Source: Sideroxydans sp. CL21 (GTDB lineage: Bacteria > Pseudomonadota > Gammaproteobacteria > Burkholderiales > Gallionellaceae). From it: a DNA stretch of 64,000 nucleotides. The notes beneath the pieces were generated by a model. It did no database searches, was not told the origin of the DNA, and worked only from the letters and a program-made list of their open reading frames with translations. Both the position numbers and the translations under genes were made by a program. The stretch is taken from NCBI RefSeq assembly GCF_902459525.1, contig NZ_LR699166.1:3236501-3300500 (forward strand). Reading direction: 5' to 3'. How positions within the stretch are numbered: position 1 is the stretch's first letter; every line of letters begins with the position of its first letter. Below are positions 1-11,293 of the stretch, piece by piece.

Positions 1-902
1 AGCGCAATACCTCGTCCGCCGAACTGCTGGAAGAAGTCGCCTACGGAAAACTGGACTGCACGGTTGCTAACGAGGAGCAGCTCGCAACCGCACGAAATTA
101 CTACCCGGAACTGGGGGTCGCCCTGGATATCGATTCGCCTTCAGATATGTCCTGGGCTTTTGCCGTCGATGGCGATCCAAAACTGTTTGACGAAGCGCAG
201 CAATTCTTCGCCCGCATCAAACAGGACGGTTCCTTGCGCCAACTGATCGACCGCTATTACGGCCACAATGACCGTCTCGATGCGATGGATGCCGAAGCCT
301 TCATCGCCCAGACGCGTACCCTGCTGCCGCATTTCAAGCACTGGTTCCAGGAAGCCGCCGATCTCACCGGCATCGATTGGCAATTGCTTGCCGCGCTTTC
401 ATACCAGGAATCGCACTGGAATCCCAATGCCACCTCATACACCAATGTGCGCGGCATGATGATGCTGACCGACGAGACTGCAGACCGCATGAATGTGGAG
501 AACCGCCTGGACGCGCATTCCAGCATCCTTGCCGGTGCCCGTTACCTGCAATTGCTCAAGGAACAGCTGCCGCTGCGCATCAGCGAAGAAGATCGGCTGT
601 GGATGGCGCTCGCTGCCTACAATCAGGGCATGGGGCATCTGGAGGATGCACGCGTCCTGGCAAGCCAGTCCGGATTGAACCCGGACGTGTGGGCCGACGT
701 AAAACGCATGATGCCTTTGCTGTCGCGCCCTTCGTTTTACAACAATGCCAAGCACGGCAAGGCGCGCGGCGGTGAAGCAGTGATCCTCGTCGAGACCGTG
801 CGCTTATACCAGGACATGCTGAAACGCCTTGATGCCCAGGAAAATCTGTATCAATTGCCGCCAACTCTGAAAAACAGTTTCGTGGGCAGTCTCATCAATT
901 AG
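1..902 (+). CDS. mltF: Membrane-bound lytic murein transglycosylase F (5' end outside window)
   Basis: The frame is open from base 3 to the TAG at 900-902, so the gene enters from the left with about 299 codons visible. The first ~50 visible residues (RNTSSAELLEEVAYGKLDCT) match the end of the solute-binding-like domain of MltF. The C-terminal half is a family 1 SLT lysozyme-like domain: ALSYQESHWNP carries the catalytic Glu (visible residue 136), followed by the RGMMMLT and AAYNQGMGHLEDA motifs. The family cleaves peptidoglycan glycan strands to 1,6-anhydro-muropeptides at the outer membrane. The lipid or signal anchor expected at the N-terminus lies off the window. Confidence 0.93.
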   Translation, partial: RNTSSAELLEEVAYGKLDCTVANEEQLATARNYYPELGVALDIDSPSDMSWAFAVDGDPKLFDEAQQFFARIKQDGSLRQLIDRYYGHNDRLDAMDAEAFIAQTRTLLPHFKHWFQEAADLTGIDWQLLAALSYQESHWNPNATSYTNVRGMMMLTDETADRMNVENRLDAHSSILAGARYLQLLKEQLPLRISEEDRLWMALAAYNQGMGHLEDARVLASQSGLNPDVWADVKRMMPLLSRPSFYNNAKHGKARGGEAVILVETVRLYQDMLKRLDAQENLYQLPPTLKNSFVGSLIN

Positions 903-1020
903 GTTTACCGTCGCGCCGACAACAGGAACCGGTTGATCCACAGTGCGAGGCTGACGGAGCAAGTTCCGATCCGACCGCGAGGAACTTTTAACGAGGTCAG
1001 GCTGCCTTCCCCAACTCACG

Positions 1021-1332
1021 TCACGAGCGCAGAATCGCCATCAAGGCTTTGCCTGGCCATTCGAGCAGAAACCAAAAACCGGAGAATGCAAAGATATACA
1101 GCAAGGGATTGGCCTGTTGCTTACGCACGGCATCGGCGCACACCACGAGGGCGAGCATGCACATGATCCCGCCAACAACGATGGAGATCTTCATGCCGAA
1201 CGAGTACTTCATTCCCTCTTCCAGATGCGCTTGCATGAGGAAAGCAACACTGACTACGCCGACCAGGAGCCACGGGATGGCGACCAATAGCATGACCAGC
1301 ACCGTTTTACGGAAGGGTGTCAGCTCCATCAT
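1021..1332 (-). CDS. Small three-helix inner-membrane protein, unknown
   Basis: A 103-residue protein with three strongly hydrophobic stretches (about residues 8-32, 46-66 and 77-96) separated by short charged loops (QAHLEEGMKYS, DAVRKQQANP). No enzymatic motif is visible and no family is recognised. A GT-rich ribosome-site-like run lies just upstream of the double ATG. The gene begins only 19 bases after the end of the serS 3' relic, so it may be read together with it. The function is unknown. Confidence 0.6.
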   Translation of the reverse strand: MMELTPFRKTVLVMLLVAIPWLLVGVVSVAFLMQAHLEEGMKYSFGMKISIVVGGIMCMLALVVCADAVRKQQANPLLYIFAFSGFWFLLEWPGKALMAILRS

Positions 1333-1350
1333 GCTGGCCCCACCCGGAAA

Positions 1351-1485
1351 TCAGATCGCGTTGATGGAGGTCAGTCCGCCCATGCAAGGGCGCAACACTT
1401 CCGGCACCAGCACGCTGCCGTCGGCCTGCTGGTAGTTTTGGCTACGGCCACTCGCTATCGCTCGTTTAACATTCGCTGCGCTCAT
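1351..1485 (-). pseudogene. Relic of a second serS 3' end inside a 44-codon frame
   Basis: Read on the minus strand, bases 1437-1351 encode [20 protein letters not shown] followed by GLTSINAI and TGA. This lines up with the last 28 residues of the intact SerS next door ([20 protein letters not shown]...). The nucleotide match is poor at third positions, so it is not a recent copy. Upstream the frame runs on through unrelated codons ([16 protein letters not shown]) to an ATG at 1485 preceded by GGAGG at good spacing, so a 44-residue chimeric peptide could be made. The relic is more GC-rich at silent sites than the resident serS end, as if it were the older native copy. The catalytic core is absent. 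Confidence 0.72.
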
Positions 1486-1514
1486 ATTAGCCTCCGCCAC
1501 AAGTATTCTTGCTG

Positions 1515-1544
1515 TGTAGGCTAACCCGCATTCGGGTTACGCCG
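1515..1544. repeat. REP-like hairpin downstream of serS
   Basis: TAACCCG-CATT-CGGGTTA forms a perfect 7-bp stem with a 4-base loop (1522-1539), preceded by TGTAGG. It shares the TGTAGG and CGGGTTA/TAACCCG words with the larger element at 2987-3078 on the other side of serS, so the two belong to one repeat family. It may also act as a weak terminator for serS, though no clear U-tract follows. Confidence 0.6.
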
Positions 1545-1556
1545 GAACTAAAACAA

Positions 1557-3073
<1,517 letters not shown>

Positions 3074-3078
<5 letters not shown>

Positions 3079-4390
3079 TTTTCTTTGCTTTTGCATCCAG
3101 CTCGCGCAGATGCGCCAGCTTCTCCGAAATCTTTGCTTCCAGCCCGCGCTCGGTGGGTTCGTAAAAACTTACTTCCGGCATACCGTCGGGGAAGTAATTC
3201 TCGCCCGCCGCATAACCGCCCTCTTCGTTATGTGCGTAACGGTAGTCCTTGCCGTAATCCAGTTGCTTCATCAATTTGGTCGGCGCGTTGCGCAAGTGCA
3301 ACGGCACTTCGCGCGAGCCGTCCTGACTGACAAAGGCGCGGGCGGCATTATACGCGACGTATCCGGCGTTCGACTTGGCGGCGACCGCGAGATACAGCAC
3401 GGCTTGCGCCAGTGCCAGTTCGCCTTCCGGAGAGCCAAGACGTTCGTAGGTAGCCGCGGCATCGTTGCACAGCTGGATGGCACGCGGATCGGCCAGGCCG
3501 ATATCTTCCCATGCCATACGCACGATACGCCGCGCCAGGTAGCGCGGGTCGGCACCGCCGTCCAGCATGCGCACCAGCCAGTACAGGGCAGCATCGGGGT
3601 TGGAACCGCGCACCGATTTGTGCAGCGCGGAGATCTGGTCATAGAAGGCTTCGCCGCCCTTGTCGAAGCGGCGCAGTTTTTGCGCCAGTGTGTTGTCGAG
3701 GAAGGCGACGTCGATGTTCTTCAATTTGGCCGCAGCCGCCGCAGTCTGCAACTGCTCCAGCACATTGAGCAGCCGCCGCGCATCGCCATCCGCATAGCCG
3801 ATAACGCGCTCCCGCGCCGCCGCATCGAATGTGATGTCCGGCAACGCCGTTTGCCGCGCCCGCTCGAACAATTGCGCCATCTCGGCTTCTGACAGGGATT
3901 GCAGCACATATACCTGCGCCCGCGACAGCAAAGCGTTGTTCAATTCGAACGAGGGGTTCTCGGTGGTCGCGCCGATGAAGGTGACCAATCCCTGTTCGAC
4001 GAACGGCAGGAAGGCGTCCTGTTGCGACTTGTTGAAACGGTGGACTTCGTCCACGAACAGGATGGTGTGGCGGCCACTCTGCTGCAAAGTCTGCTCGGCC
4101 TGCGCGATGGCTTCGCGGATGTCCTTCACCCCCGACAGCACCGCCGACAACGGCACGAACTCGGCATCGAAAGCCGATGCCATCAATCTGGCCAGCGTGG
4201 TCTTGCCCACGCCCGGCGGTCCCCACAGGATCATGGAATGCAACTTGCCCGACTGGAATGCGAGGCGCAACGGTTTGCCCTCACCCAACAGATGCGTTTG
4301 GCCTATGACTTCGTTGATGTGTTTGGGCCGCAGCCGTTCGGCCAGGGGCGCGGCGGGCTGGTTGGGGGCGAACAGATCCGCGCCGCTCAT
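3074..4390 (-). CDS. rarA: Replication-associated recombination protein A, AAA+ ATPase
   Basis: A clamp-loader-like AAA+ ATPase of the RarA/MgsA/WRNIP1 family that acts at stalled replication forks. Walker A is GPPGVGKT (residues 57-64) and Walker B is ILFVDE (110-115), followed by HRFNKSQQDAFLP. Sensor 1 is ATTENPSFELN, and the C-terminal MgsA tetramerisation domain includes the RMAWEDIGLADPRA signature. At 438 residues it has the normal length. Its ATG overlaps the lolA stop as TAATG, so the two are translationally coupled. The last codons and stop are formed by the adjacent palindromic repeat. Confidence 0.96.
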
Positions 4391-5004
4391 TACTCGCCCA
4401 GCACGTCCGCACCTTTGGGCGGCACGAATTTGAACTGCTGTGCACCGAAAGACGGATTGTTTTTTAAGCCGGAAAAACGCAACACGGTGTGATGTCCGAA
4501 AGCATCGTGCAATTCCATCACCACCAATTCCGACTTAACGTTGAACGCCATGAGTATTTTCTGGAAAGTCGTCTCGGCCGATTTCGGAGTGGCTTGCAGC
4601 CATTCCAGGCCATCGCGATCGTCAACGTCCTTGAGCGAAAAGTCGCGTTCGATCTCGTTGCTGCCCGAGAGCAGCGCAGCGGGACTGCTGCCCAGCGCCG
4701 CATCCAGTTTCTTCACCGTGACCTGGTTCAGGTCGGCGTCATACATCCAGAATTTCTTGCCGTCGCCGACGATGAGCTGTTCATACGGCTTTTTATAGAC
4801 CCAGCGGAACCGTCCGGGGCGCTCGAACTGCATGGTGCCGGAAGCACTCTGGATGCGCTTGCCGTTCTTGTCCAGCACCTCCTGCGTGAAGTCGGCCTGT
4901 GCGGAATGCGTCGACACGACAAAGGTGTGGAGCTTCTGGATGGCACTCGCATGCGCGGTTGTCGATGCAAGCAATAAAAGTGTGATGAGTGATTTTTCTA
5001 ACAT
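4390..5004 (-). CDS. lolA: Outer-membrane lipoprotein carrier protein
   Basis: The periplasmic chaperone that takes lipoproteins from the LolCDE exporter to LolB at the outer membrane. The N-terminus MLEKSLITLLLLASTTAHAS is a typical Sec signal peptide with an AHA-S cleavage region. The mature part shows the LolA hallmarks QADFTQEVLDKNGKRIQSAS, GTMQFERPGRFRWVYKKPYE and GDGKKFWMYDADLNQVTVKK. At 204 residues it has the usual length. It sits between ftsK and rarA, the conserved ftsK-lolA-rarA-serS order found in many proteobacteria. Confidence 0.95.
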   Translation of the reverse strand: MLEKSLITLLLLASTTAHASAIQKLHTFVVSTHSAQADFTQEVLDKNGKRIQSASGTMQFERPGRFRWVYKKPYEQLIVGDGKKFWMYDADLNQVTVKKLDAALGSSPAALLSGSNEIERDFSLKDVDDRDGLEWLQATPKSAETTFQKILMAFNVKSELVVMELHDAFGHHTVLRFSGLKNNPSFGAQQFKFVPPKGADVLGE

Positions 5005-5016
5005 GTTCCAAACCTG

Positions 5017-5108
5017 AGTTATTGGGGGAAGGGAGAAGAGGGAAGAGGGAAGGGTAAGAACCGTGCCGCTGCAGATTTTACCCTTTCCCCTTCTCCCTTT
5101 ACCCTTCT
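5017..5108. repeat. Purine/pyrimidine imperfect inverted repeat between ftsK and lolA
   Basis: The plus strand runs through a purine-rich arm (GGGAAGAGGGAAGGGTAA, ending near 5059) and, about 20 bases later, a matching pyrimidine-rich arm (TTACCCTTTCCCCTTCTCCC, from about 5078) that reaches the end of ftsK. The arms can pair over roughly 20 positions with a few bulges. In the minus-strand transcript this hairpin would separate ftsK from lolA. It could be an attenuator or mRNA stabiliser, but no clean U-tract is present. Confidence 0.45.
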
Positions 5109-7372
5109 CTGGTTGGTGCGAGCACTTCGCGGTTGCCGTTGCTTTGCATGGGAGACACCAGCCCGGCTTTTTCCATCGCTTCGATCAGGCGCGCGGCTCG
5201 GTTGTAGCCGATGCGCAGATGGCGCTGCACGAGCGAAATGGAAGGACGGCGCGTTTTCAGCACGATCTCCACAGCTTGGTCGTACAGCGCATCGACCTCG
5301 GCTTCGCCTCCCCCGCCATCGTATTCACCCTCGGCCGCTTCATCCAGCGACGTCAGCACGCCCTCGACATAGTTCGGCTGGCCCTGCGCCTTGAGATATT
5401 CGGCGACGCGATGGACTTCCTGGTCGGAAACGAACGCCCCGTGTACGCGCTGCGGATAGCCGCTGCCCGGCGGCAGGTAGAGCATGTCGCCCTGGCCCAG
5501 CAGCGCTTCCGCCCCCATCTGGTCGAGAATCGTGCGCGAATCGATCTTGCTCGATACCTGGAACGCGACGCGCGTCGGTACGTTGGCCTTGATCAACCCG
5601 GTGATCACGTCGACCGAGGGGCGTTGCGTCGCCAGCACCAGGTGGATGCCCGCAGCGCGCGCTTTCTGCGCCAGGCGCGCAATGAGCTCTTCCACCTTCT
5701 TGCCCACCACCATCATCAGGTCGGCGAGTTCGTCGATGAAGATAACGATGAACGGCAGTTCTTCCAGCGCTTCCGGATTCTCCGGCGTGATCGTGAACGG
5801 ATTGGTCAGCGGCTTTCCGGCTTTGACAGCGTCGCGTACTTGCTGGTTGTAGCCGGCGATGTTGCGCACGCCGAGTGCGGACATCAACTTGTAGCGCTTG
5901 TCCATTTCCTGCACACCCCAATTGAGGGCGGATGCGGCCTGACGCATGTCGGTGACTACGGGGGCCAACAGGTGCGGAATGCCTTCATACACGGAAAGCT
6001 CAAGCATCTTGGGATCGACCAGCAGCAGGCGCACTTGCTGCGGCGTGGACTTGTATAGCAGGCTCAGGATCATGGCGTTGATCGCCACCGACTTGCCGGA
6101 GCCCGTGGTACCGGCCACCAGCACATGCGGCATCTTGCCCAGATCGGCGACCACCGGTTTGCCGGAAATATCCTTGCCCATCGCCATGGTCAGCGGTGAA
6201 TGCATTTCGGCATAGACCTGGGAGCCGAGTATTTCCGAGAGGTGCACGATCTGGCGTTTCGGGTTGGGCAGTTCCAGTGCCATGTAGCTCTTGCCGGGAA
6301 TGGTCTCGACCACGCGGATGCTGACCACGGACAAGGCGCGCGCCAGGTCGCGCACCAGATTGGTGATCTGGCTGCCTTTTACGCCGACGGCGGGATCGAT
6401 CTCATAGCGCGTGATGACGGGACCGGGATAGGCACCGACCACTTTGACTTCGACGCCGAAATCCTTGAGCTTGCGTTCTATGAGGCGCGAGGTGAATTCA
6501 AGCGTCTCGGCGGAAACCACTTCGACCTGCTGCTTTGCCTCATCCAGCAGATGCAACGGCGGCAGATCCGAATCCGGCATATCGGCAAACAGGGAGACCT
6601 GCTTCTCCTTTAGCACCCGCGCCGAGCGCGGCACTTCGTAAACCGGCATCTCGATGTGGATCGGCTCGTGTTCTTCCACGCGTTTTTTTTCTTCTTCGAC
6701 CACCACACTGCGTTCCTGCATCGCCTGCGCGCCGATGCGTTTGTCCTGCCGCGTCTGCCAGGCATTTCGCGCCCAGAACCAGGCCTCTTCCAGCACCGTC
6801 CCCAGCCAGTCGGCAAAACGCAACCAGGACAACCCGGTATAAAGACTGAAGCTCACCACCATCAATGCGAGCAGAAACAAGGTGGCGCCGATATAACCCA
6901 GGGCATGCGACAACGCCCCCCCCAGTGCGGCACCAAACATGCCGCCGGGTGCCAGCGGCAATGCAATTTTCCATGTGTAAAGGCGCAGGGCTTCCAGCGC
7001 GCTGCTGGCAAACAGCAACACCAGGAAACCCAGCAAGGAGACCCAGAGCGCGCGCTGGTCGAAAATGCTGTCGGCACGAATGCGGTGATAGCCGGCCCAT
7101 ACGCGCTGCAACATCAGCGTCACCCACCACCAGGCAGAAAAGCCGAACAGGTAGAGCAGGACATCCGCCAGCCACGCGCCCAGCACTCCGCCGGGATTGT
7201 GGGTGACGGCAGCGCTCGCACTATGCGACCAGGAGGGATCGGCGCGGTCATAACCAAACAGAATGAGAATCAAATACAGCGCTACCGCCACCAGCAGCAG
7301 CCAGCGCGATTCGCGCAACAGGCCGAGCAATCTTTCCGGCAACGGCGGGCGGGGGCTTTCGGGTGGCGCCAT
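5099..7372 (-). CDS. ftsK: DNA translocase FtsK
   Basis: The septal DNA pump that segregates chromosome ends and activates XerCD at dif. The N-terminus has about four transmembrane helices (roughly residues 24-41, 65-90, 108-128 and 150-178). A short charged linker ([15 protein letters not shown]) follows, then the RecA-like motor with Walker A GTTGSGKS (about residue 421) and Walker [15 protein letters not shown]. The C-terminal gamma winged helix that reads KOPS sites is present ([20 protein letters not shown]). At 757 residues it is a short-linker form. The ATG overlaps the stop of the upstream regulator as TAATG. Confidence 0.97.
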   Translation of the reverse strand: MAPPESPRPPLPERLLGLLRESRWLLLVAVALYLILILFGYDRADPSWSHSASAAVTHNPGGVLGAWLADVLLYLFGFSAWWWVTLMLQRVWAGYHRIRADSIFDQRALWVSLLGFLVLLFASSALEALRLYTWKIALPLAPGGMFGAALGGALSHALGYIGATLFLLALMVVSFSLYTGLSWLRFADWLGTVLEEAWFWARNAWQTRQDKRIGAQAMQERSVVVEEEKKRVEEHEPIHIEMPVYEVPRSARVLKEKQVSLFADMPDSDLPPLHLLDEAKQQVEVVSAETLEFTSRLIERKLKDFGVEVKVVGAYPGPVITRYEIDPAVGVKGSQITNLVRDLARALSVVSIRVVETIPGKSYMALELPNPKRQIVHLSEILGSQVYAEMHSPLTMAMGKDISGKPVVADLGKMPHVLVAGTTGSGKSVAINAMILSLLYKSTPQQVRLLLVDPKMLELSVYEGIPHLLAPVVTDMRQAASALNWGVQEMDKRYKLMSALGVRNIAGYNQQVRDAVKAGKPLTNPFTITPENPEALEELPFIVIFIDELADLMMVVGKKVEELIARLAQKARAAGIHLVLATQRPSVDVITGLIKANVPTRVAFQVSSKIDSRTILDQMGAEALLGQGDMLYLPPGSGYPQRVHGAFVSDQEVHRVAEYLKAQGQPNYVEGVLTSLDEAAEGEYDGGGGEAEVDALYDQAVEIVLKTRRPSISLVQRHLRIGYNRAARLIEAMEKAGLVSPMQSNGNREVLAPTREG

Positions 7373-8058
7373 TAAATTCCCTCGGAGTCGTTGGGGGCGG
7401 GCGGAAGGAATCCCAAGCGACGTGCCGCACTGACTGCTTCCAGTCGCGAATTGACATGCAAGGCCTGATAAACCGCCGCAGTGTGTATCTTCACGGTGCC
7501 CTCGGCCAAATTCATCCTTTTGGAGATCTCCTTATTCGCCAACCCCGAGGCAAGAAAGGTCAACACTTCGAGCTGGCGCGAGGTAAGCCCGAATTTGGCA
7601 GCGCGTTGCGAGCGCTTGTTCACCTGCGTCTCGCCCTGGTCGACGCTGTTCATCGCTTGCTGCAGGAGTTGCGGAGGCAGATAGACTCCGCCCTCCAGCA
7701 CCATGCGCAACGCGGACAACATGATCTTGCTGGACGACATCTTGGAGATGAATCCCATCGCGCCCGATTCCATTACGCTCTCGATGTCGTCGCGATGATC
7801 GGAACCGGAGACGACCACCAACGGGATATCCGGGTAGCGCAGATGAAAAAACTGGATGGAGGGAACACCTTCGCTACCGGGCATGTTCAAATCGAGCAGC
7901 GCAAGATCGATGTCGGTATTGTCATTTACCAGTTGCAATGCGTCCTGGAAATTCCCGGTATCAAGAATCTCGACTTCGTCAGCAAGCTGCTGCAGAACAT
8001 AGTGCATGCCATCGCGGAACAACGCATGGTCATCCGCCATCAGCACCTTGATTTTCAT
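7372..8058 (-). CDS. NarL/FixJ-family response regulator
   Basis: A receiver domain occupies residues 1-120 (acidic pair D9/D10, phosphoacceptor D56 in LLDLNMPG, conserved VVSGS switch and KMSSS lysine). A LuxR-type helix-turn-helix follows ([20 protein letters not shown]...[18 protein letters not shown]). It should be a DNA-binding transcription factor. It lies downstream of the hybrid kinase on the same strand across a gap of about 105 bases, so that kinase is the likely partner. Its stop overlaps the ftsK start, which would tie ftsK translation to it. Target genes are unknown. Confidence 0.88.
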   Translation of the reverse strand: MKIKVLMADDHALFRDGMHYVLQQLADEVEILDTGNFQDALQLVNDNTDIDLALLDLNMPGSEGVPSIQFFHLRYPDIPLVVVSGSDHRDDIESVMESGAMGFISKMSSSKIMLSALRMVLEGGVYLPPQLLQQAMNSVDQGETQVNKRSQRAAKFGLTSRQLEVLTFLASGLANKEISKRMNLAEGTVKIHTAAVYQALHVNSRLEAVSAARRLGFLPPAPNDSEGI

Positions 8059-8164
8059 ACCCCCCCTAATATCTCTTCAATCCTTGCAAGAAGCCCCTCT
8101 CTCGAACTCTTTCCCCACAAGCGAGAGTAAGAACGTGAAGACCCTCTTCAATCTTCGCCTGCAA

Positions 8165-10009
8165 TCATACCACTCCAGGCAATGGCTTCTGGTTTTCACC
8201 TTGCAGGGCAAAATGCATCATCGCCCGCAAGCGTATCGGCGCGATCGGCTTGTGCAGCAGGATCGCGTTGCTGTCATGTATCTCTTGCAGGGTTGCGCTG
8301 GCGGTATCGCCTGTCAATACCACTGCCGGCAAATCATTGCCCCATTGTTCACGCATCATTTTGATGACATGGATGGCCGTCATGCCGTAGGGCAGGCGGA
8401 AATCGCACACCAGCAAATCGGGCCGCAATCCGGCGATATCCAGCTTGCGCATGACATCTTCGGCATACTCTCCGGCCCGCACCTTGCATCCCCATTGCTC
8501 CAGGAGGTCGACAATCACTTCGCGGATATCCGGATCGTCTTCTACCAGCGCCACGACACGACCGTTCAAGTCGTAGTGTGAATGGGTGATGACGAAAGGT
8601 TGTGCCAGGTTTTCGGCATTGCCTATCGGAACCTCGAAACTGAATACCGACCCGACCCCTGGCGTCGAATTGACCCGCACTTCGCATTCCAGAAGACTCT
8701 CGATCCGGCGCACGATGGACAAACCCAGCCCCAGTCCTTTGCGCCGGTCCCGGTGCGGATTGTCGGCCTGATAATATTCCTCGAAGATGTGGGGCAAAGT
8801 TTCTGCCCGGATACCGATGCCGGTGTCGGAAATTTCAAGACCAACCATCCCTAGCTTGCAGGTACAGCGAACGACTACGCCGCCGGTATCGGTATAACGA
8901 ATGGCATTGGAAATAAGGTTGCGCAGCATGCGTTCCAGCAGGAAAGGGTCGCTATAGATCGCCACATTGCATACGTTTTGCGGGCCGCACTCGTTGCCGA
9001 TGCAGAGGGGCAATTGAAAACTCAGTCCTTTAGCCTGTGCGACCGGAGCAAAGTCGCCGTATATCCGGTCGAACAACTCCCCCAGCATGAAATGCTGCTT
9101 GCGCGGCTCAACAATACCCGCGTCCAGACGCGATACATCCAGCAGGTCATCAAACATATCGACCAGGGCGTTGACCGATTTGCCGATCTGTTCAGCGAGG
9201 CGGATCGTATCCTTTTCCCTGGCCGTATCCTGCAAGGCATCGGAGAACAACCGCAATGCCTGCAAAGGCTGGCGCAAGTCGTGACTGGCGGTCGCGAGAA
9301 ACTTCGATTTTGCCTGATTGGCCTGTTCGGCCACCTGGCGCGAAGCTTCGGCTTCCCTTTTTCGCTCCAGCAGAGCGCCCACCAGAAGCTCATTCTCGAA
9401 CCTGCGCCGCTGCGACTGTTCGAAGGTGCGGATCAACTCGAGTGACGACTTGAGCACGAAAATGAAGAACATGATCAACATGCCGAACAATATCCAGTGC
9501 GTCGCATCGTTTTCCCATGCGAGCCGCCCCAGCAGTGGCAGGATCATGATCGTCAGGTAGATGAACATCGACGGAGGATGGAACGGGTTGCTGGTCGCCG
9601 CGCCCGCCGACATGCCCATCACCACGCAGATCAGCAGTGCCTGATATGCCAGGTCGCCGGGGACGAACATCAGCACGCCGGCACTGCCCCATGTGATTGC
9701 AACCAGCGCGGTCAAACGCCTGAACGTGCGATCCCAGTCGAGGTTCTGCAAAACGGTTTTGGTGAGCGTGCCGCGGCGGCGGCAGAAAAAATACTCGATT
9801 CCATGCACGCAATAAACTATTGCCAGCCAAACCTGTAGCACGACATGAGAAATCTTGTTCCACATCAGCATCACCAGCATCGGTGCCAGTATCAGTTCTG
9901 CAACCAGCATCAGCGGATAACTGTCGATGCGTGCCCGGACCTGCTCCGCGCGTATCTGCAGATTTTTTTCGTCCAGCTCGAACCGCAACAGGTCGATCAA
10001 TGAACTCAT
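8165..10009 (-). CDS. Membrane hybrid histidine kinase with C-terminal receiver
   Basis: About six transmembrane helices (residues ~32-190) form an N-terminal membrane sensor with no large periplasmic loop. A coiled-coil linker follows, then HisKA with the phospho-accepting H243 (LATASHDLRQPLQALRLF), HATPase_c (N box NLISNAIRYTDTGG, G1 DTGIGI, G2 GLGLGLSIV) and a C-terminal receiver (VALVEDDPDIREV; DLLVCDFRLPYG). The start at 10009 is chosen because ATGA overlaps the stop of the sco gene; a longer frame starts at 10045. Signal unknown; coupling to Sco hints at copper or respiratory status, which is inference. Confidence 0.88.
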   Translation of the reverse strand: MSSLIDLLRFELDEKNLQIRAEQVRARIDSYPLMLVAELILAPMLVMLMWNKISHVVLQVWLAIVYCVHGIEYFFCRRRGTLTKTVLQNLDWDRTFRRLTALVAITWGSAGVLMFVPGDLAYQALLICVVMGMSAGAATSNPFHPPSMFIYLTIMILPLLGRLAWENDATHWILFGMLIMFFIFVLKSSLELIRTFEQSQRRRFENELLVGALLERKREAEASRQVAEQANQAKSKFLATASHDLRQPLQALRLFSDALQDTAREKDTIRLAEQIGKSVNALVDMFDDLLDVSRLDAGIVEPRKQHFMLGELFDRIYGDFAPVAQAKGLSFQLPLCIGNECGPQNVCNVAIYSDPFLLERMLRNLISNAIRYTDTGGVVVRCTCKLGMVGLEISDTGIGIRAETLPHIFEEYYQADNPHRDRRKGLGLGLSIVRRIESLLECEVRVNSTPGVGSVFSFEVPIGNAENLAQPFVITHSHYDLNGRVVALVEDDPDIREVIVDLLEQWGCKVRAGEYAEDVMRKLDIAGLRPDLLVCDFRLPYGMTAIHVIKMMREQWGNDLPAVVLTGDTASATLQEIHDSNAILLHKPIAPIRLRAMMHFALQGENQKPLPGVV

Positions 10010-10596
10010 CTGAATGCCAGCAATAACCTGACGTCCTGCACCCACATGTCGGAATGTTGCCAGAACGGCGACAGCAGGATCGGGCGGCCCCTGGGCGCAA
10101 TGAAATAGGTCCCGGCAGAATGATCCAGATCGTAACCGCCGTTCTTGTTCGGTTGTTTCTCGTAAGTCACGCCGAATGCCTTCGCCACCTGCGCGGTTGC
10201 CGCACTATCGCCTGACAGTCCCTTGAAAGTCGGATAGAACGCCGCCGGATATTTCGCCAGCAGTTCCGGTGTATCGCGTTCCGGGTCGAGCGTGATGAAC
10301 AGCACCTGCACCCTGTCTGCATCTTTCCCCAGTTTGCGCATCATCTGCGCCAGTTCCGCGAGTTCGGTCGGGCACACCTGCGGGCAATGCGTATACCCGA
10401 AGAACAGCACCACGACCTTGCCGCGAAAATCCTCCCGACTGACCGGCTTGCCGGTGGTGGCATCGTTCAGATGAAAATCCGCTTGTGCATACTTGGCACT
10501 CACGTCGCCGGCCTGGAACGGGGAGGGCAGGGTCTGCTCGCCGCACGCGGCAAGCAGGGACAGCAACAAGAACAGCAACAGGTTACGCAGGGACAT
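10006..10596 (-). CDS. Sco1/SenC copper chaperone lipoprotein
   Basis: A 196-residue thioredoxin-fold protein of the SCO1/SenC/PrrC family, which delivers copper to the CuA or CuB site of cytochrome oxidases in the periplasm. The lipobox LLAAC (Cys18) marks it as a lipoprotein. The copper ligands are visible: C71 and C75 in THCPQVCPTEL and H160 in YDLDHSAGTYF. It is embedded between the DsbD_2-like membrane protein (14-nt overlap) and the hybrid kinase (4-nt overlap), so all three are probably cotranscribed. The partner oxidase is not in this part of the window. Confidence 0.92.
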   Translation of the reverse strand: MSLRNLLLFLLLSLLAACGEQTLPSPFQAGDVSAKYAQADFHLNDATTGKPVSREDFRGKVVVLFFGYTHCPQVCPTELAELAQMMRKLGKDADRVQVLFITLDPERDTPELLAKYPAAFYPTFKGLSGDSAATAQVAKAFGVTYEKQPNKNGGYDLDHSAGTYFIAPRGRPILLSPFWQHSDMWVQDVRLLLAFR

Positions 10597-11293
10597 GACA
10601 GCTACCGCTCCATCCGTTTATATAAAATGTGTATCCGACCTTGATCAAGCCGTACACGCCGAACATCGCCACCAGCAACCCCGCCATCAGCCTGACGCGG
10701 GGCGACTGCACCCAGCCCTTGATACCTTCCCAGAACAGACCGATCGCGAGCAGATTCGGCAGGGTGCCCAGACCGAAAGCCAGCATGATGAGTGCGCCGC
10801 GCATCGCGTTGCCGCTGGCCAGTGCGGTGAGCAACACGCTGTACACCAGCCCGCACGGCAGCCAGCCCCATAGCGCACCCAATCCCAGCGCACGCGGCAC
10901 CGTGTTCACCGGCAACAGTCTGGTCGTATAGGGCTGCAGGCGTTTCCACAGACCTCCGCCCAACCGTTCGAGTTGCCGCACCGCCCCCCACACACCGGCA
11001 AGATACAGGCCCAGCACAACAAGCATCAGGCTCGACAACGTAAAGAGCAAATGTTGCACCGGAACCGCGTCGCGCATCAGCAAGCCGGCTTGCCCCACCG
11101 CACCGACCAGCGCCCCTGCCATCGCGTAACTCATGATGCGCCCGCTGCTGTAGGCCAGGTGGAACGGCCAGCGCGCCGCATCTTTCGGCACTTGCGCGGT
11201 AAAGACACCGACGATGCTACCGCACATGCCCAGACAATGTACGCCGCTGAGCAACCCGACCAGGAACACCGCGACAAGACTGAATTCAACCAT
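10583..11293 (-). CDS. TauE/DsbD_2-type membrane protein (sulfite exporter-like)
   Basis: A 236-residue polytopic protein with about six helices, starting with LLSGVHCLGMCGSIVG: the HCxGMCG motif (H19-C20...C24) is typical of the DsbD_2 branch (PF13386) often found beside cytochrome oxidase and copper genes. A second-half motif GLLWGWLPCGLVYS-like (GALWGWLPCGLVYS) repeats the Cys-Pro turn. The family is thought to move metal, thiol or electron equivalents across the inner membrane; the exact substrate is not known. It overlaps bioD by 8 nt upstream and sco downstream, linking the biotin operon to the copper genes. Confidence 0.82.
   Translation of the reverse strand: MVEFSLVAVFLVGLLSGVHCLGMCGSIVGVFTAQVPKDAARWPFHLAYSSGRIMSYAMAGALVGAVGQAGLLMRDAVPVQHLLFTLSSLMLVVLGLYLAGVWGAVRQLERLGGGLWKRLQPYTTRLLPVNTVPRALGLGALWGWLPCGLVYSVLLTALASGNAMRGALIMLAFGLGTLPNLLAIGLFWEGIKGWVQSPRVRLMAGLLVAMFGVYGLIKVGYTFYINGWSGSCHVPA

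Noticed and set aside
5063-6058. A 331-codon open frame on the plus strand opposite ftsK
   Set aside because: It lies wholly antisense to the conserved ftsK motor domain, has His/Arg/Gln-rich composition typical of a shadow frame in GC-rich DNA, and has no recognisable domain.
6656-7375. A 239-codon plus-strand frame opposite the ftsK N-terminus
   Set aside because: It is antisense to the membrane domain of ftsK, with Gln/Arg-rich low-quality sequence and no start signal.
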